Of a DNA stretch of 28,666 nucleotides, positions 6,418-14,288 are shown one piece after another; position 1 is the stretch's first letter; every line of letters begins with the position of its first letter. Under the pieces are notes generated by a model. The model worked only from the letters and a program-made list of their open reading frames with translations, was not told the DNA's origin and did not search any database. Origin of the DNA: Subdoligranulum variabile (GTDB lineage: Bacteria > Bacillota > Clostridia > Oscillospirales > Ruminococcaceae); the NCBI GenBank assembly GCA_004552305.1, contig SFOX01000020.1, positions 1-28,666 of the forward strand, read 5' to 3'. Position numbers and translations under genes: made by a program.

Positions 6418-8103
6418 ATGATTACTGGCCAGACCTTGCGTGACGCCATCCTTTCCGGCGCCAACAATATTGCCAACCAGCGCACCCGCGTGGATGAATT
6501 GAACGTATTCCCGGTTCCCGATGGTGACACCGGCACCAATATGAGCATGACCATCGGCGCAGCCCGTGCCGAGCTGGAAAATCTGCCCGACTCCTGCACC
6601 GTGGCGGAAGCCAGCAAGACCGCTGCATCCGCCATGCTGCGCGGCGCACGCGGCAACTCCGGCGTTATCACCAGTCTGCTGTTCCGCGGCTTCTCCAAAG
6701 CCCTGAAGGACAAGACCACCGCCGATGCCGCAGACCTTGCCGCCGCCCTGAAAATGGGTGTGGAAGCTGCCTACAAGGCGGTTATGAAGCCCACCGAGGG
6801 TACCATTCTGACCGTCAGCCGTCTGGCTGCCGAGCGCGCCGCCGAATGCACTGAGATGGACATCCCCGAAATGTGGGAGAACACCCTTGCCGCCGGTCAG
6901 GCTGCCCTGGACGACACCCCCAACCTGCTGCCCGTGCTGAAAAAGGCGGGCGTTGTGGACGCGGGCGGTCAGGGCATTATGGTCATCTTTGAGGGTATGC
7001 AGCAGGTGTTTGCCGGCAAGGGCATCGTTGCCGGTGCCGAGGTTGCCGCCAAGCCCAAGGTTTCCAGCGAGGCTGCCGGTAAGGGCGTGTTTGCCGACGA
7101 CCTGATGAAGGTCGAGGACATCAAGAACGGCTACTGCACCCAGTTCCTGCTGCACAAGGAAGAAAACGCCAGCGTGGAGCGTCTGCGCGCCTTCTTGGAA
7201 TCCAACGGCGATTCCGTTGTCGTGATCGAGGACGACGACGTTGCCAACTGCCATGTACACACCTCCGACCCCGGTATGATGCTGAGCGAAGCCATCAAGT
7301 ACGGCTACCTGACCAACTTCAAAATCGAAAATATGCACGAGCAGTTCCTTGCCCGCCAAAAGCAGGCAAAGGGTCTGGAAAAACAGGCGGAGGCTGAGGA
7401 AAAGAAGGACAGCGAGTTTGTCTATGCCGCCGTTGACCCCGAGCGCAAGTACGGCTTTGTCGCTGTTGCCGCGGGCGAAGGTCTGAAGGGCGTGTTTACC
7501 GACTTGGGCGTGGACGCCGTTGTCAGCGGCGGGCAGACGATGAACCCCAGCACCGAGGATATTCTGGCTGCCATCCAGAGCGTACCCGCCAAGACCGTGC
7601 TGGTGCTGCCCAACAACAAGAACATCATTATGGCGTCCGAGCAGGCGCAGAAGCTGGCGGACCGCAAGGTCATTGTGCTGCCCACCCGCACTATTCCGCA
7701 GGGTATGACCGCCATGCTGAACTTTGACCCCGACACCGCCCCCGAGGAGAACGCCGTCAATATGATGGCGGCTGCCGATCAGGTGGGTACGGGGCTTATC
7801 ACCTACGCTGCCCGCGACAGTGAATTTGACGGCAAGCCGATTAAAAAGGGCGAGATTATGGCGCTGGAAAACGGCAAGATCGTTGCCACCGGCACCGACA
7901 TTGTCAAGATGACCTACCGCCTGGCACGCGCGATGCGCAAAAAGGACACCCAGTTTATCACGGTGATTTCCGGCTGCGATGTCAGCGATGAGGAAGCCGA
8001 GCATACCACCGATATGGTGCGCGCCAAGTGCGGCGGCAATATCGAGGTCAGCCACATCAGCGGCGGGCAGCCCGTTTACTACTATATGATTTCCGTGGAG
8101 TAA
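6418..8103 (+). CDS. fakA: Fatty acid kinase subunit FakA (DAK phosphatase/YloV family)
   Basis: The 561-aa protein has an N-terminal DhaL-type kinase domain with the metal- and ATP-binding motif NVFPVPDGDTGTNM (residues 29-42) and a GARGNSG loop. A linker and a C-terminal DegV-like region follow (from about residue 340). Family knowledge: FakA phosphorylates fatty acids held by a separate FakB carrier, feeding acyl phosphate to phospholipid synthesis. No fakB (DegV) gene is present in this window. ATG 6418 is preferred over the overlapping ATG at 6400 because GAGGTG (6403-6408) is well spaced from it and 6400 lacks a site. The order yloU-fakA-recG matches Bacillus, without the sdaAB/sdaAA genes found between them there. 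Confidence 0.93.
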   Translation: MITGQTLRDAILSGANNIANQRTRVDELNVFPVPDGDTGTNMSMTIGAARAELENLPDSCTVAEASKTAASAMLRGARGNSGVITSLLFRGFSKALKDKTTADAADLAAALKMGVEAAYKAVMKPTEGTILTVSRLAAERAAECTEMDIPEMWENTLAAGQAALDDTPNLLPVLKKAGVVDAGGQGIMVIFEGMQQVFAGKGIVAGAEVAAKPKVSSEAAGKGVFADDLMKVEDIKNGYCTQFLLHKEENASVERLRAFLESNGDSVVVIEDDDVANCHVHTSDPGMMLSEAIKYGYLTNFKIENMHEQFLARQKQAKGLEKQAEAEEKKDSEFVYAAVDPERKYGFVAVAAGEGLKGVFTDLGVDAVVSGGQTMNPSTEDILAAIQSVPAKTVLVLPNNKNIIMASEQAQKLADRKVIVLPTRTIPQGMTAMLNFDPDTAPEENAVNMMAAADQVGTGLITYAARDSEFDGKPIKKGEIMALENGKIVATGTDIVKMTYRLARAMRKKDTQFITVISGCDVSDEEAEHTTDMVRAKCGGNIEVSHISGGQPVYYYMISVE

Positions 8104-8116
8104 ACCTCCGCGACGC

Positions 8117-8153
8117 AAGGCGAATTTGGTGAAACTCCGAGTTCGCCTTTTTT
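8117..8153 (+). terminator. Terminator after fakA
   Basis: An 8-bp outer stem AAGGCGAA/TTCGCCTT (8117-8124 with 8142-8149) with a loosely paired interior is followed by T residues up to 8153. It separates yloU-fakA from recG only partly, since recG has no obvious promoter of its own and may rely on read-through. Confidence 0.75.
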
Positions 8154-8181
8154 GATATAGCTTTAGGAAAGGAGGTTCCGC

Positions 8182-10224
8182 GTGGCAACCATTGACAGCT
8201 CGGTACAGTATCTAAAAGGGGTCGGTCCCGCCTTTGCCAAAAAGTTTGAAAAGCTAGGCATTGCGACCATACGCGACCTGCTTTTGTGCTACCCCCGCAA
8301 ATACATTGACTACACCCAGCCCTACACCGTCGAAACCGCCCCCTACGATGTGGAATGCTGCGTCAAGGCGACGGTTTTGCAAAAGGAACCGCCCCGCCGC
8401 ATCAAGGGCGGGCGGATGATGAACCGTGTGCTGGCGGCGGATGATTCCGGCGTGCTGGCGCTTTCGTGGTTCAACGCACCCTACGCCGCCGACAAGCTCA
8501 CGGTGGGGGAAAGCTACTATTTTGAAGGACGCATCGGCGGCAATATGACCCACCGCGAGCTGCTGCACCCGCTGGTGCGCACCGAAGCGCAGGTGCAGGC
8601 AAGCCCCTTTGTGGCGGTCTATCCGGGTACCGAGGGGCTGTCCCCGGCGCGGCACAACAGTTGCGTGTACGCAGCGCTTCCCTTTGCGGAGGAACTGCAG
8701 GACCCCCTGCCGCCGGAGCTTTTGACCCGCTACAGGATGCCGCCCAAGGCGGCGGCAGTGCGTGCCATCCACGCGCCCAAAAATCAGGAAGAGCTGGCAG
8801 CGGCGCGTCGGCGCCTGATTTTTGAGGAACTGTATCTTTTGCAGCTGGGCATTTTTCTGCTGCGCAGCCGGGGACGCAATGTCACCAGCGCCCCGATGCG
8901 CCCGGTCGATCTGGAAACCTTCTGGCGCAGTCTGCCCTATGCCCCCACCGGGGCGCAGCGCCGCTCGGCAGAGGAAATTACCCGCGACCTTTGCGCTGAA
9001 GCCCCGATGAACCGCCTGCTGCAGGGCGATGTCGGCAGCGGCAAAACGCTGGTGGCGGCAGCAGCCATCTGGTTTGCCGCCCAAAACGGCTGGCAGAGCG
9101 CTATGCTGGCACCCACCGAAATTCTGGCGCGGCAGCACGCCGCCAACCTTGCCGACCGGCTGGAACCGTTCGGTGTCAATGTCACGCTGTTGGTCGGCGG
9201 GATGAAAACCAAGGAAAAGCGCGTGGCGCTGGAAGCCATTGCCGACGGCAGGGCAGGGCTGGTCGTGGGTACCCACGCGGTGCTGACCGATACGGTGGTG
9301 TTCCGCAATCTGGGGCTTGCCATCGTGGACGAGCAGCATCGGTTCGGCGTGCGCCAGCGCGGGCTGCTGGCAGGCAAGGCGCAGAACCCGCATCTGCTGG
9401 TGATGAGCGCAACGCCCATCCCGCGCACGCTGGGACTTCTGCTGTACGGCGATTTGGATATTTCGGTGCTGGACGAGCTGCCCCCCGGACGCAAGCCCAT
9501 TAAAACGTGGTTTATCACCGGCAAAAAGCGGCAGGATATGTTCGGTTTTCTGGACAAGCAGATCGAAGCCGGGCATCAAGTGTATATCGTCTGCCCGGCA
9601 ATCGAGGAAAACGAGCTGGACTCCGGTATGACGGCGGTAAAAACCTACTACACCGAAACCGTCTGCCCGCTTTTGCCGCATCGGCGCATCGGGCTTTTGC
9701 ACGGCAGGATGAAGCCCAAAGAAAAAGACGATGTAATGCTGAAATTTAAGGCGGGGGAGCTGGATGTCCTTGTCAGCACCACCGTGATCGAGGTCGGCGT
9801 GGACGTACCCAACGCCACCGTTATGGTCATCGAAAACGCCGAGCGGTTCGGTCTGTCGGCACTGCACCAGCTGCGCGGGCGCGTGGGGCGCGGCGCAGCG
9901 GATTCCTGCTGCATTTTGATTTCCGACAACGGCAGCGAAGCCGTGCGCCAGCGGCTGCAATTTCTGTGCCGCACGGCAGACGGCTTTGCCGTGGCGCGGT
10001 ATGATCTGGAAACCCGCGGTCCCGGCGACTTTTTCGGCTCGGCGCAGCACGGTCTGCCCACCCTGCGGGTGGCGGATCTTGTGCAGGACACCCGCACCCT
10101 GCAGGTGGCGCAGACAGAAGCCAAGGCACTGCTGGCGCAGGACCCCAACCTTGCCCAGCCGCAGCACAAGGCGCTCTCGGACGAGGTGGCGCGGCTGTTT
10201 GCCACGGCGGGCGCGATGAATTGA
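8182..10224 (+). CDS. recG: ATP-dependent DNA helicase RecG
   Basis: The 680-aa length is normal for RecG. The N-terminal wedge domain starts with an HhH-like motif (YLKGVGPAFAKKFEKLGI). The helicase core has Walker A GDVGSGKT (about 282-289), the DEQH Walker B box (383-386) and MSATPIPRTLG. The C-terminal part has the TTVIEVGVDVPNA and LHQLRGRVGRG helicase motifs and ends in the ETRGPGDFFGSAQHGLP signature region. Family knowledge: it reverses stalled replication forks and branch-migrates Holliday junctions. The start is GTG with a strong AAAGGAGG site at 8168-8175. The gene follows fakA as in many Firmicutes. Confidence 0.97.
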   Translation: MATIDSSVQYLKGVGPAFAKKFEKLGIATIRDLLLCYPRKYIDYTQPYTVETAPYDVECCVKATVLQKEPPRRIKGGRMMNRVLAADDSGVLALSWFNAPYAADKLTVGESYYFEGRIGGNMTHRELLHPLVRTEAQVQASPFVAVYPGTEGLSPARHNSCVYAALPFAEELQDPLPPELLTRYRMPPKAAAVRAIHAPKNQEELAAARRRLIFEELYLLQLGIFLLRSRGRNVTSAPMRPVDLETFWRSLPYAPTGAQRRSAEEITRDLCAEAPMNRLLQGDVGSGKTLVAAAAIWFAAQNGWQSAMLAPTEILARQHAANLADRLEPFGVNVTLLVGGMKTKEKRVALEAIADGRAGLVVGTHAVLTDTVVFRNLGLAIVDEQHRFGVRQRGLLAGKAQNPHLLVMSATPIPRTLGLLLYGDLDISVLDELPPGRKPIKTWFITGKKRQDMFGFLDKQIEAGHQVYIVCPAIEENELDSGMTAVKTYYTETVCPLLPHRRIGLLHGRMKPKEKDDVMLKFKAGELDVLVSTTVIEVGVDVPNATVMVIENAERFGLSALHQLRGRVGRGAADSCCILISDNGSEAVRQRLQFLCRTADGFAVARYDLETRGPGDFFGSAQHGLPTLRVADLVQDTRTLQVAQTEAKALLAQDPNLAQPQHKALSDEVARLFATAGAMN

Positions 10225-10236
10225 GCAATTTTTGCC

Positions 10237-10265
10237 TTTTCATTTTGCGGAAATCCTGCTATACT
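10237..10265 (+). promoter_or_regulatory. Probable promoter of dacF-pncB, upstream of the MITE-like element
   Basis: TTTTCA (10237-10242) and TATACT (10260-10265) are separated by 17 bp, just after the recG stop. If used, the transcript carries the whole palindromic element (10285-10456) in its 5' leader before dacF starts at 10482. Confidence 0.55.
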
Positions 10266-10284
10266 GAAATAAGTATATACTTTA

Positions 10285-10456
10285 GGCAACACCGCACAAT
10301 TCCCGCCTTACGGCTTAAGTACCGCTCCGGCGGCTGCGGCACGGCATCTGCGTTGCCAAAATGCTCGCCAATACACAAAGTATTGCCTGCGCTTTTGGCT
10401 TAGCATCTGCCGCACCTTGCTCGCCGTATCGGCACTTAGAATTATGCGGTATTGCC
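10285..10456. mobile_element. MITE-like palindromic element, 172 bp
   Basis: The ends are 18-bp terminal inverted repeats with 16 matches (left GGCAACACCGCACAATTC; right end, reverse complemented, GGCAATACCGCATAATTC). TTTA directly flanks both ends (10281-10284 and 10457-10460), consistent with a 4-bp target duplication; TTTAGGCAA recurs as a 9-mer at both flanks, so the exact boundary is uncertain. The interior also pairs with itself imperfectly, for example GCCAAAA with TTTTGGC and CAATAC with GTATTG, so the whole element can form one long hairpin. It encodes no protein. A related copy with the same left end starts at 28445. Confidence 0.78.
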
Positions 10457-10481
10457 TTTAGGCAAGACAAAGGAATTGTCC

Positions 10482-11837
10482 ATGAAAAAAATCTTTTCTG
10501 TTTTGATAACGCTGCTGCTGGTGCTGACCTTTGCCCTGCCGGCAGCGGCGGAAGGGGAGAGCAGCGCCCTCTCGGTGGAGGGCGCCCCCGCGCTGACTGC
10601 CCCGGCGGCGTATGTGGTCAATCTGGACACCAACATTGTGGTCTATGACAAAAACAGCGAAACGCCCCTGCAGGCGGCAAGCCTGACCAAGATGATGACA
10701 GTGCTGCTGGCGCTGGAAAGCTACCAGGACCAGCTGGACACCATCAGCATTACGGCACCCAGCTATATCTATGACATTATCTGGGAGCAATCGCACTTCG
10801 CCTCCACGGCGGACATCCGCCGCGGCGAAACCTACACACTGCGCCAGTATCTGTACGCCATGCTGCTGCCCAGCGGCAACGAGGCTGCCTACATTGTGGC
10901 GGACTATATGGGCGGCGGCAGTCTGGAAAACTTTTACGCCATGATGAACGCTGAGGCAGAGTCCATCGGCTGCATCGGCACCCACTTTGCCGACCCCTGC
11001 GGCTTAAACACCGACAACGTCACCACCGCGCGCGATGCCTATCTGATTCTGCGCGCCCTGACAAAGTACGATGCCTTTGCCGAAATCGCCGGAACCTCCA
11101 CCTATTATATGGGCGAAAAAGCCGGCTATGCGCAGGGTACCTACCTGCTGCAAAGCACCGACAAAATGCTGTACCCTGCCAGCAGCTACTACCGCAGCTA
11201 TGTGCGCGGCGGCAAAACCGGCAGCTTGGGCGAGTGGCAGAATTTTGCAAGCTGGCACACCCAGAACGGCGAAAATTATATCAGCGTCCTGCTGAATGTG
11301 CCGCTGGAAAGCGACCCCGAGGGCGGTCGCCCGGCGCTGCTGGAAACCGGCACCCTGATGGATTGGGTGTTTGACACCTACACGGTCGCCCCCGCACTGG
11401 ATACGACCCAGCCCATCACCGAGCTGCCTGTCGTCTACGCCACGCAGGCGGACACCGTTATGGTTTACCCTGACAACAATATGATGACCCTGCTGCCCCG
11501 CAGCGGCGGTGCGGCGCTGACCCAGCAGGTCTTTGCTGTACCCCAGCGCTTGGCGGCACCCGTGCGGCAGGGCGATGTGGTGGGCAGCGTCACCCTGACG
11601 ATAGAAGGGCAGGCCATCGGTACGGTACAGCTGATTGCGGGCAGCAACATTTCCCGCAACCAGACGCTGTACACCATCTCCCGCGTGGCGGAGTTCTTCT
11701 CCGGCACTTATTTTAAAGTAGTTGTAATGCTGACCATGGCGGTTATCGCCGTATACGCATTTCTATGGGTACTGTCCCTGCTGGGTGTCTGGGGTCGAGA
11801 AAGCGGCGGCTATACCCAAAACAAAAAATATAAGTAA
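10482..11837 (+). CDS. dacF: D-alanyl-D-alanine carboxypeptidase (DacF-like, PBP5 family)
   Basis: The 451-aa serine peptidase of the S11 family trims the terminal D-Ala from peptidoglycan stem peptides outside the membrane. Visible features: signal peptide at 1-23 (MKK, hydrophobic run, ending PAAA before EGE); SxxK motif S67-L-T-K70; SxN motif S131-G-N133; and KTG motif K245-T-G247. A C-terminal PBP5-associated domain (about 300-400) is followed by one transmembrane segment (about 408-435) and a basic tail. The C-terminal anchor here is a full transmembrane helix rather than the usual amphipathic helix. ATG 10482 has AAAGGA upstream (10470-10475) and starts the signal peptide directly. pncB follows after 13 nt. 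Confidence 0.92.
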   Translation: MKKIFSVLITLLLVLTFALPAAAEGESSALSVEGAPALTAPAAYVVNLDTNIVVYDKNSETPLQAASLTKMMTVLLALESYQDQLDTISITAPSYIYDIIWEQSHFASTADIRRGETYTLRQYLYAMLLPSGNEAAYIVADYMGGGSLENFYAMMNAEAESIGCIGTHFADPCGLNTDNVTTARDAYLILRALTKYDAFAEIAGTSTYYMGEKAGYAQGTYLLQSTDKMLYPASSYYRSYVRGGKTGSLGEWQNFASWHTQNGENYISVLLNVPLESDPEGGRPALLETGTLMDWVFDTYTVAPALDTTQPITELPVVYATQADTVMVYPDNNMMTLLPRSGGAALTQQVFAVPQRLAAPVRQGDVVGSVTLTIEGQAIGTVQLIAGSNISRNQTLYTISRVAEFFSGTYFKVVVMLTMAVIAVYAFLWVLSLLGVWGRESGGYTQNKKYK

Positions 11838-11850
11838 GAAGGTTTTACCA

Positions 11851-13296
11851 ATGATCGATGTAAAGCGCAACCTTACCACCATGACCGATTTTTACGAGCT
11901 GACTATGTCCGCAGGCTATCTGGACGAGGGGTATCTGGACAAAACAGCGGTGTTTGATATGTTCTTCCGCCGTGTGCCGGATGGCGGCGGCTACGCCATT
12001 ATGGCGGGTTTGCAGCAGTTTATCGAGGCTGTGGACAACCTCTGCTTTACCGAGGAGGATATCACTTACCTGCGCTCCACCAAGGTGTTTGACGAAAAAT
12101 TCCTCGACTATCTGCGTAATTTTAAGCTGCACTGCAACATCTGGGCGATTGAGGAAGGCACCCCCATCTTCCCGCAGGAGCCGATCGTCACCGTGGAGGG
12201 TCCTGCCATTGAATGCCAGCTTCTGGAAACGCTGCTGCTGGTCACCTTCAACCACCAATGCCTGATCGCCACCAAGGCCAACCGCATTGTGCGCTCGGCA
12301 CAGGGGCGCCCGGTTATGGAGTTCGGCGCACGCCGCGCCCAAGGCTATGATGCCGCCTACTACGGCGCCCGCGCGTCCTACATCGGCGGCTGCGGCTCCA
12401 CCTCCTGCGTGATGGCGGCCCGTGATTTCGGCATCCCCGCCTCCGGCACGATGGCACACAGCTGGGTGCAGATGTTCCCCAGCGAGTACGAGGCGTTCAA
12501 AAAATACGCCGAGCTGTACCCCGATGCCTGCGTGCTGCTGGTGGACACCTACAACGTGCTGCGCCACGGTGTGCCGGATGCCATCAAGGTGTTTGACGAG
12601 GTTCTCAAGCCCATGGGCAAGCGCCCCAAGGGCATCCGCATTGACTCCGGCGATATTGCCTACCTCTCCAAAAAAGCGCGCAAAATGCTGGACGCCGCCG
12701 GTTACCCCGACTGCACCATCTGCGCCTCCAACAGCCTGGACGAGTACATCGTCCGCGACCTGATTCTGCAGGGCGCCCGCGTGGACAGCTTCGGCATTGG
12801 TGAAAATATGATCACCGCCAAGAGTGACCCTGTGTTCGGCGGCGTGTACAAGCTGGCGGCTGTCAAGGAGGACGACGGCAGCTACACCCCCAAGATGAAG
12901 CTGAGCGAATCCGCCGAAAAGATGACCATTCCCTGCCTGAAAAAGGTCTGGCGTATCTACGACCAGGACGGCAAGGCGATGGCAGACCTGGTTGCTATGG
13001 CGGACGAGGAGGTTTCGACCGAGCATGGCATCACGCTGTTTGACCCCATCGAAACCTGGAAAGAATGCACCTACGTCAACTGCACGGCGCGTTGCCTGTC
13101 CACCCCCATCTACCAAAACGGCGAGCGCGTCTACACCTCCCCGAGCCTTGACGACATCAAGAAGTTCTGCAAGGCGCAGGTCAATACCCTGTGGGACGAG
13201 GTCAAGCGCTTTGAAAACCCGCACCGCTACTATGTGGACCTCAGCCAGAAGCTGTGGGACACCCGCAGTGCGCTGCTGAAAAAGCTGTCTAAATAA
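11851..13296 (+). CDS. pncB: Nicotinate phosphoribosyltransferase
   Basis: The 481-aa enzyme condenses nicotinate with PRPP to nicotinate mononucleotide in the NAD salvage (Preiss-Handler) pathway in the cytosol. It shows the typical N-terminus LTTMTDFYELTMSAGY, the MEFGARRAQG segment, and the SGTMAHSW motif. H203 in that motif corresponds to the histidine that is transiently phosphorylated in characterised enzymes. The VLLVDTYNVL and GIRIDSGDIAYLSKKAR phosphate-binding segments are also present. ATG 11851 is preceded by AGAAGG (11837-11842); only 13 nt separate it from dacF, so they form one transcription unit ended by the hairpin at 13312. Confidence 0.95.
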   Translation: MIDVKRNLTTMTDFYELTMSAGYLDEGYLDKTAVFDMFFRRVPDGGGYAIMAGLQQFIEAVDNLCFTEEDITYLRSTKVFDEKFLDYLRNFKLHCNIWAIEEGTPIFPQEPIVTVEGPAIECQLLETLLLVTFNHQCLIATKANRIVRSAQGRPVMEFGARRAQGYDAAYYGARASYIGGCGSTSCVMAARDFGIPASGTMAHSWVQMFPSEYEAFKKYAELYPDACVLLVDTYNVLRHGVPDAIKVFDEVLKPMGKRPKGIRIDSGDIAYLSKKARKMLDAAGYPDCTICASNSLDEYIVRDLILQGARVDSFGIGENMITAKSDPVFGGVYKLAAVKEDDGSYTPKMKLSESAEKMTIPCLKKVWRIYDQDGKAMADLVAMADEEVSTEHGITLFDPIETWKECTYVNCTARCLSTPIYQNGERVYTSPSLDDIKKFCKAQVNTLWDEVKRFENPHRYYVDLSQKLWDTRSALLKKLSK

Positions 13297-13311
13297 ATTG
13301 TTATAAGTATT

Positions 13312-13360
13312 GCCCCCTGCGCATACTAGGGTTATTCCGGTATGGGCAGGGGGCTTTGTT
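13312..13360 (+). terminator. Terminator after pncB that overlaps the next ribosome binding site
   Basis: GCCCCCTGC (13312-13320) pairs perfectly with GCAGGGGGC (13346-13354), extended inward by GCATAC with GTATGG, and is followed by TTTGTTT. The 3' arm contains AGGGGG (13348-13353), which is also the only ribosome binding site for the gene starting at 13362. Confidence 0.82.
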
Positions 13361-13361
13361 T

Positions 13362-13745
13362 GTGGAAACGTTGGTTTTGTTTGTGCTGGGCGGCGCGGCG
13401 TATGCGTGGCTGGAAATTGCGTGGCGCGGCGTTACGCACTGGTCGATGTTTGCGGCGGGCGGGGTGTGCCTGTGCGCCCTGCAACGGCTGGCACAGCGAA
13501 AGCTGCCGCTGGGGCTGGCAGCTGCGGCAGGGGCGGCGGGCATAACGCTGCTGGAGCTGGCGGTGGGGCTTGCCTGCCGCATCCTTTTGCGCCGCTGCGT
13601 ATGGGATTACAGCGGCGAGTGGGGCAACTTTGCGGGACTGATTTGCCCCAAGTACAGCCTGTATTGGTTCTTGCTGTGCGGCTGGGTGATTTTTTTACTG
13701 CGAAGTCCGGTTTATGTCGCTAAAAAGCAGGGACAAAACCGGTAA
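13362..13745 (+). CDS. Small membrane protein of the CmpB-like (putative ABC transporter type IV) family
   Basis: The 127-aa, strongly hydrophobic protein has about four transmembrane segments (roughly 2-18, 25-40, 48-70 and 97-115). It carries the family-like elements A-x-x-W-L-E near the N-terminus, a central LLELAVGL helix and the hallmark VWDYSGEWGNFAGLICPKYSLYW. This resembles the PF06541 family, whose 'ABC transporter' label is not backed by a visible ATPase; none is nearby. GTG 13362 is chosen because AGGGGG (13348-13353) is well placed for it; an in-frame TTG at 13356 is too close to that site. The binding site lies inside the 3' arm of the preceding terminator. Function unknown. Confidence 0.75.
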   Translation: METLVLFVLGGAAYAWLEIAWRGVTHWSMFAAGGVCLCALQRLAQRKLPLGLAAAAGAAGITLLELAVGLACRILLRRCVWDYSGEWGNFAGLICPKYSLYWFLLCGWVIFLLRSPVYVAKKQGQNR

Positions 13746-13812
13746 AATACAAATTATGGTACTGCTGATCTGCGATAATTTAAGTAAAGAAACAGAAAGG
13801 CGGTACACAAAA

Positions 13813-13926
13813 ATGACGCAGCAATTCCGTTATGTGGCAGGGCATATCGAGGTTTACACCGAGAACGGGGAGTTTTTGTTTTCGGCGGACACCATGCAGG
13901 AAGCGTGGGAGGAATTGTCGGCGTAA
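13813..13926 (+). CDS. Conserved-looking 37-aa protein
   Basis: The short product reads as one compact beta-beta-alpha unit: an opening FRYVAGHIEVY strand, a turn with NGEF, a LFSADT strand and a C-terminal helix MQEAWEEL. It is preceded by AGGCGG (13798-13803) nine bases before the ATG. In-frame upstream codons exist, but an ATG at this site gives the best ribosome binding. I have the impression that similar small proteins occur in related clostridia but could not check. It follows the CmpB-like gene by 67 bp and is followed by repeats. No function can be assigned. Confidence 0.6.
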   Translation: MTQQFRYVAGHIEVYTENGEFLFSADTMQEAWEELSA

Positions 13927-13941
13927 GGGCAGCTTCCCCTT

Positions 13942-14166
13942 GGCAGGGGCGGGGCAAGCCCCGCCCGCAACATAACGGCAACGCAAAAATCACGGGTTAG
14001 TCCGTAGGGGCGGCATATATGCCGCCCGCCGCAGCCATCCCGGCAATGCAACCTAACGGGTAAACCGCACGGGACGCATCTATGCGTCCCCTACAAACCT
14101 GCCGAGAATGGGCGGTTTTGCGGTTGTTGCGAAACTCCCTGGCGGGGTGAGGTCACCCCGCCTTGC
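13942..14166. repeat. Intergenic array of GC-rich palindromes (array 2)
   Basis: The 362-bp gap at 13927-14288 holds the GGGCGGGGC hairpin (13947-13955 with 13958-13966), the 93-bp unit (14003-14095) and the GGCGGGGTG/CACCCCGCC hairpin (14141-14162). This is the same order as in array 1 at 4958-5292. Beyond it come AT-rich DNA and the promoter at 14212. No gene is seen. Confidence 0.85.
14003..14095. repeat. 93-bp palindromic repeat unit, copy 2
   Basis: This copy matches 5031-5123 over its full 93 bp with about ten differences and ends in the same CCCCTACA. The left palindrome is unchanged; the right one has CATCTATG instead of CATATATG. The first base of the left end differs (CGTAGGGG). 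Confidence 0.88.
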
Positions 14167-14211
14167 TCGTCAACAAAATATATCGAATTATCGATCCTAA
14201 AAAAATATCTC

Positions 14212-14240
14212 TTGTATTTTTGGCGAAAGTAAGGTATTCT
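14212..14240 (+). promoter_or_regulatory. Promoter of the glycosyltransferase-HAD operon
   Basis: TTGTAT (14212-14217) and TATTCT (14235-14240) are separated by 17 bp in an AT-rich island about 50 bp before the start codon. Confidence 0.68.
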
Positions 14241-14288
14241 ATATAGTATCGCGTCACAATGCTTTGCGCTGAAAATAAGGAGAATGTT

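Noticed and set aside
10221..10403. Short ORF containing RQHRTIPA at the left end of the MITE-like element
   Set aside because: The same peptide appears at the other copy near 28445-28470 simply because the repeat end is the same DNA. There is no start signal and the reading is a by-product of the repeat.
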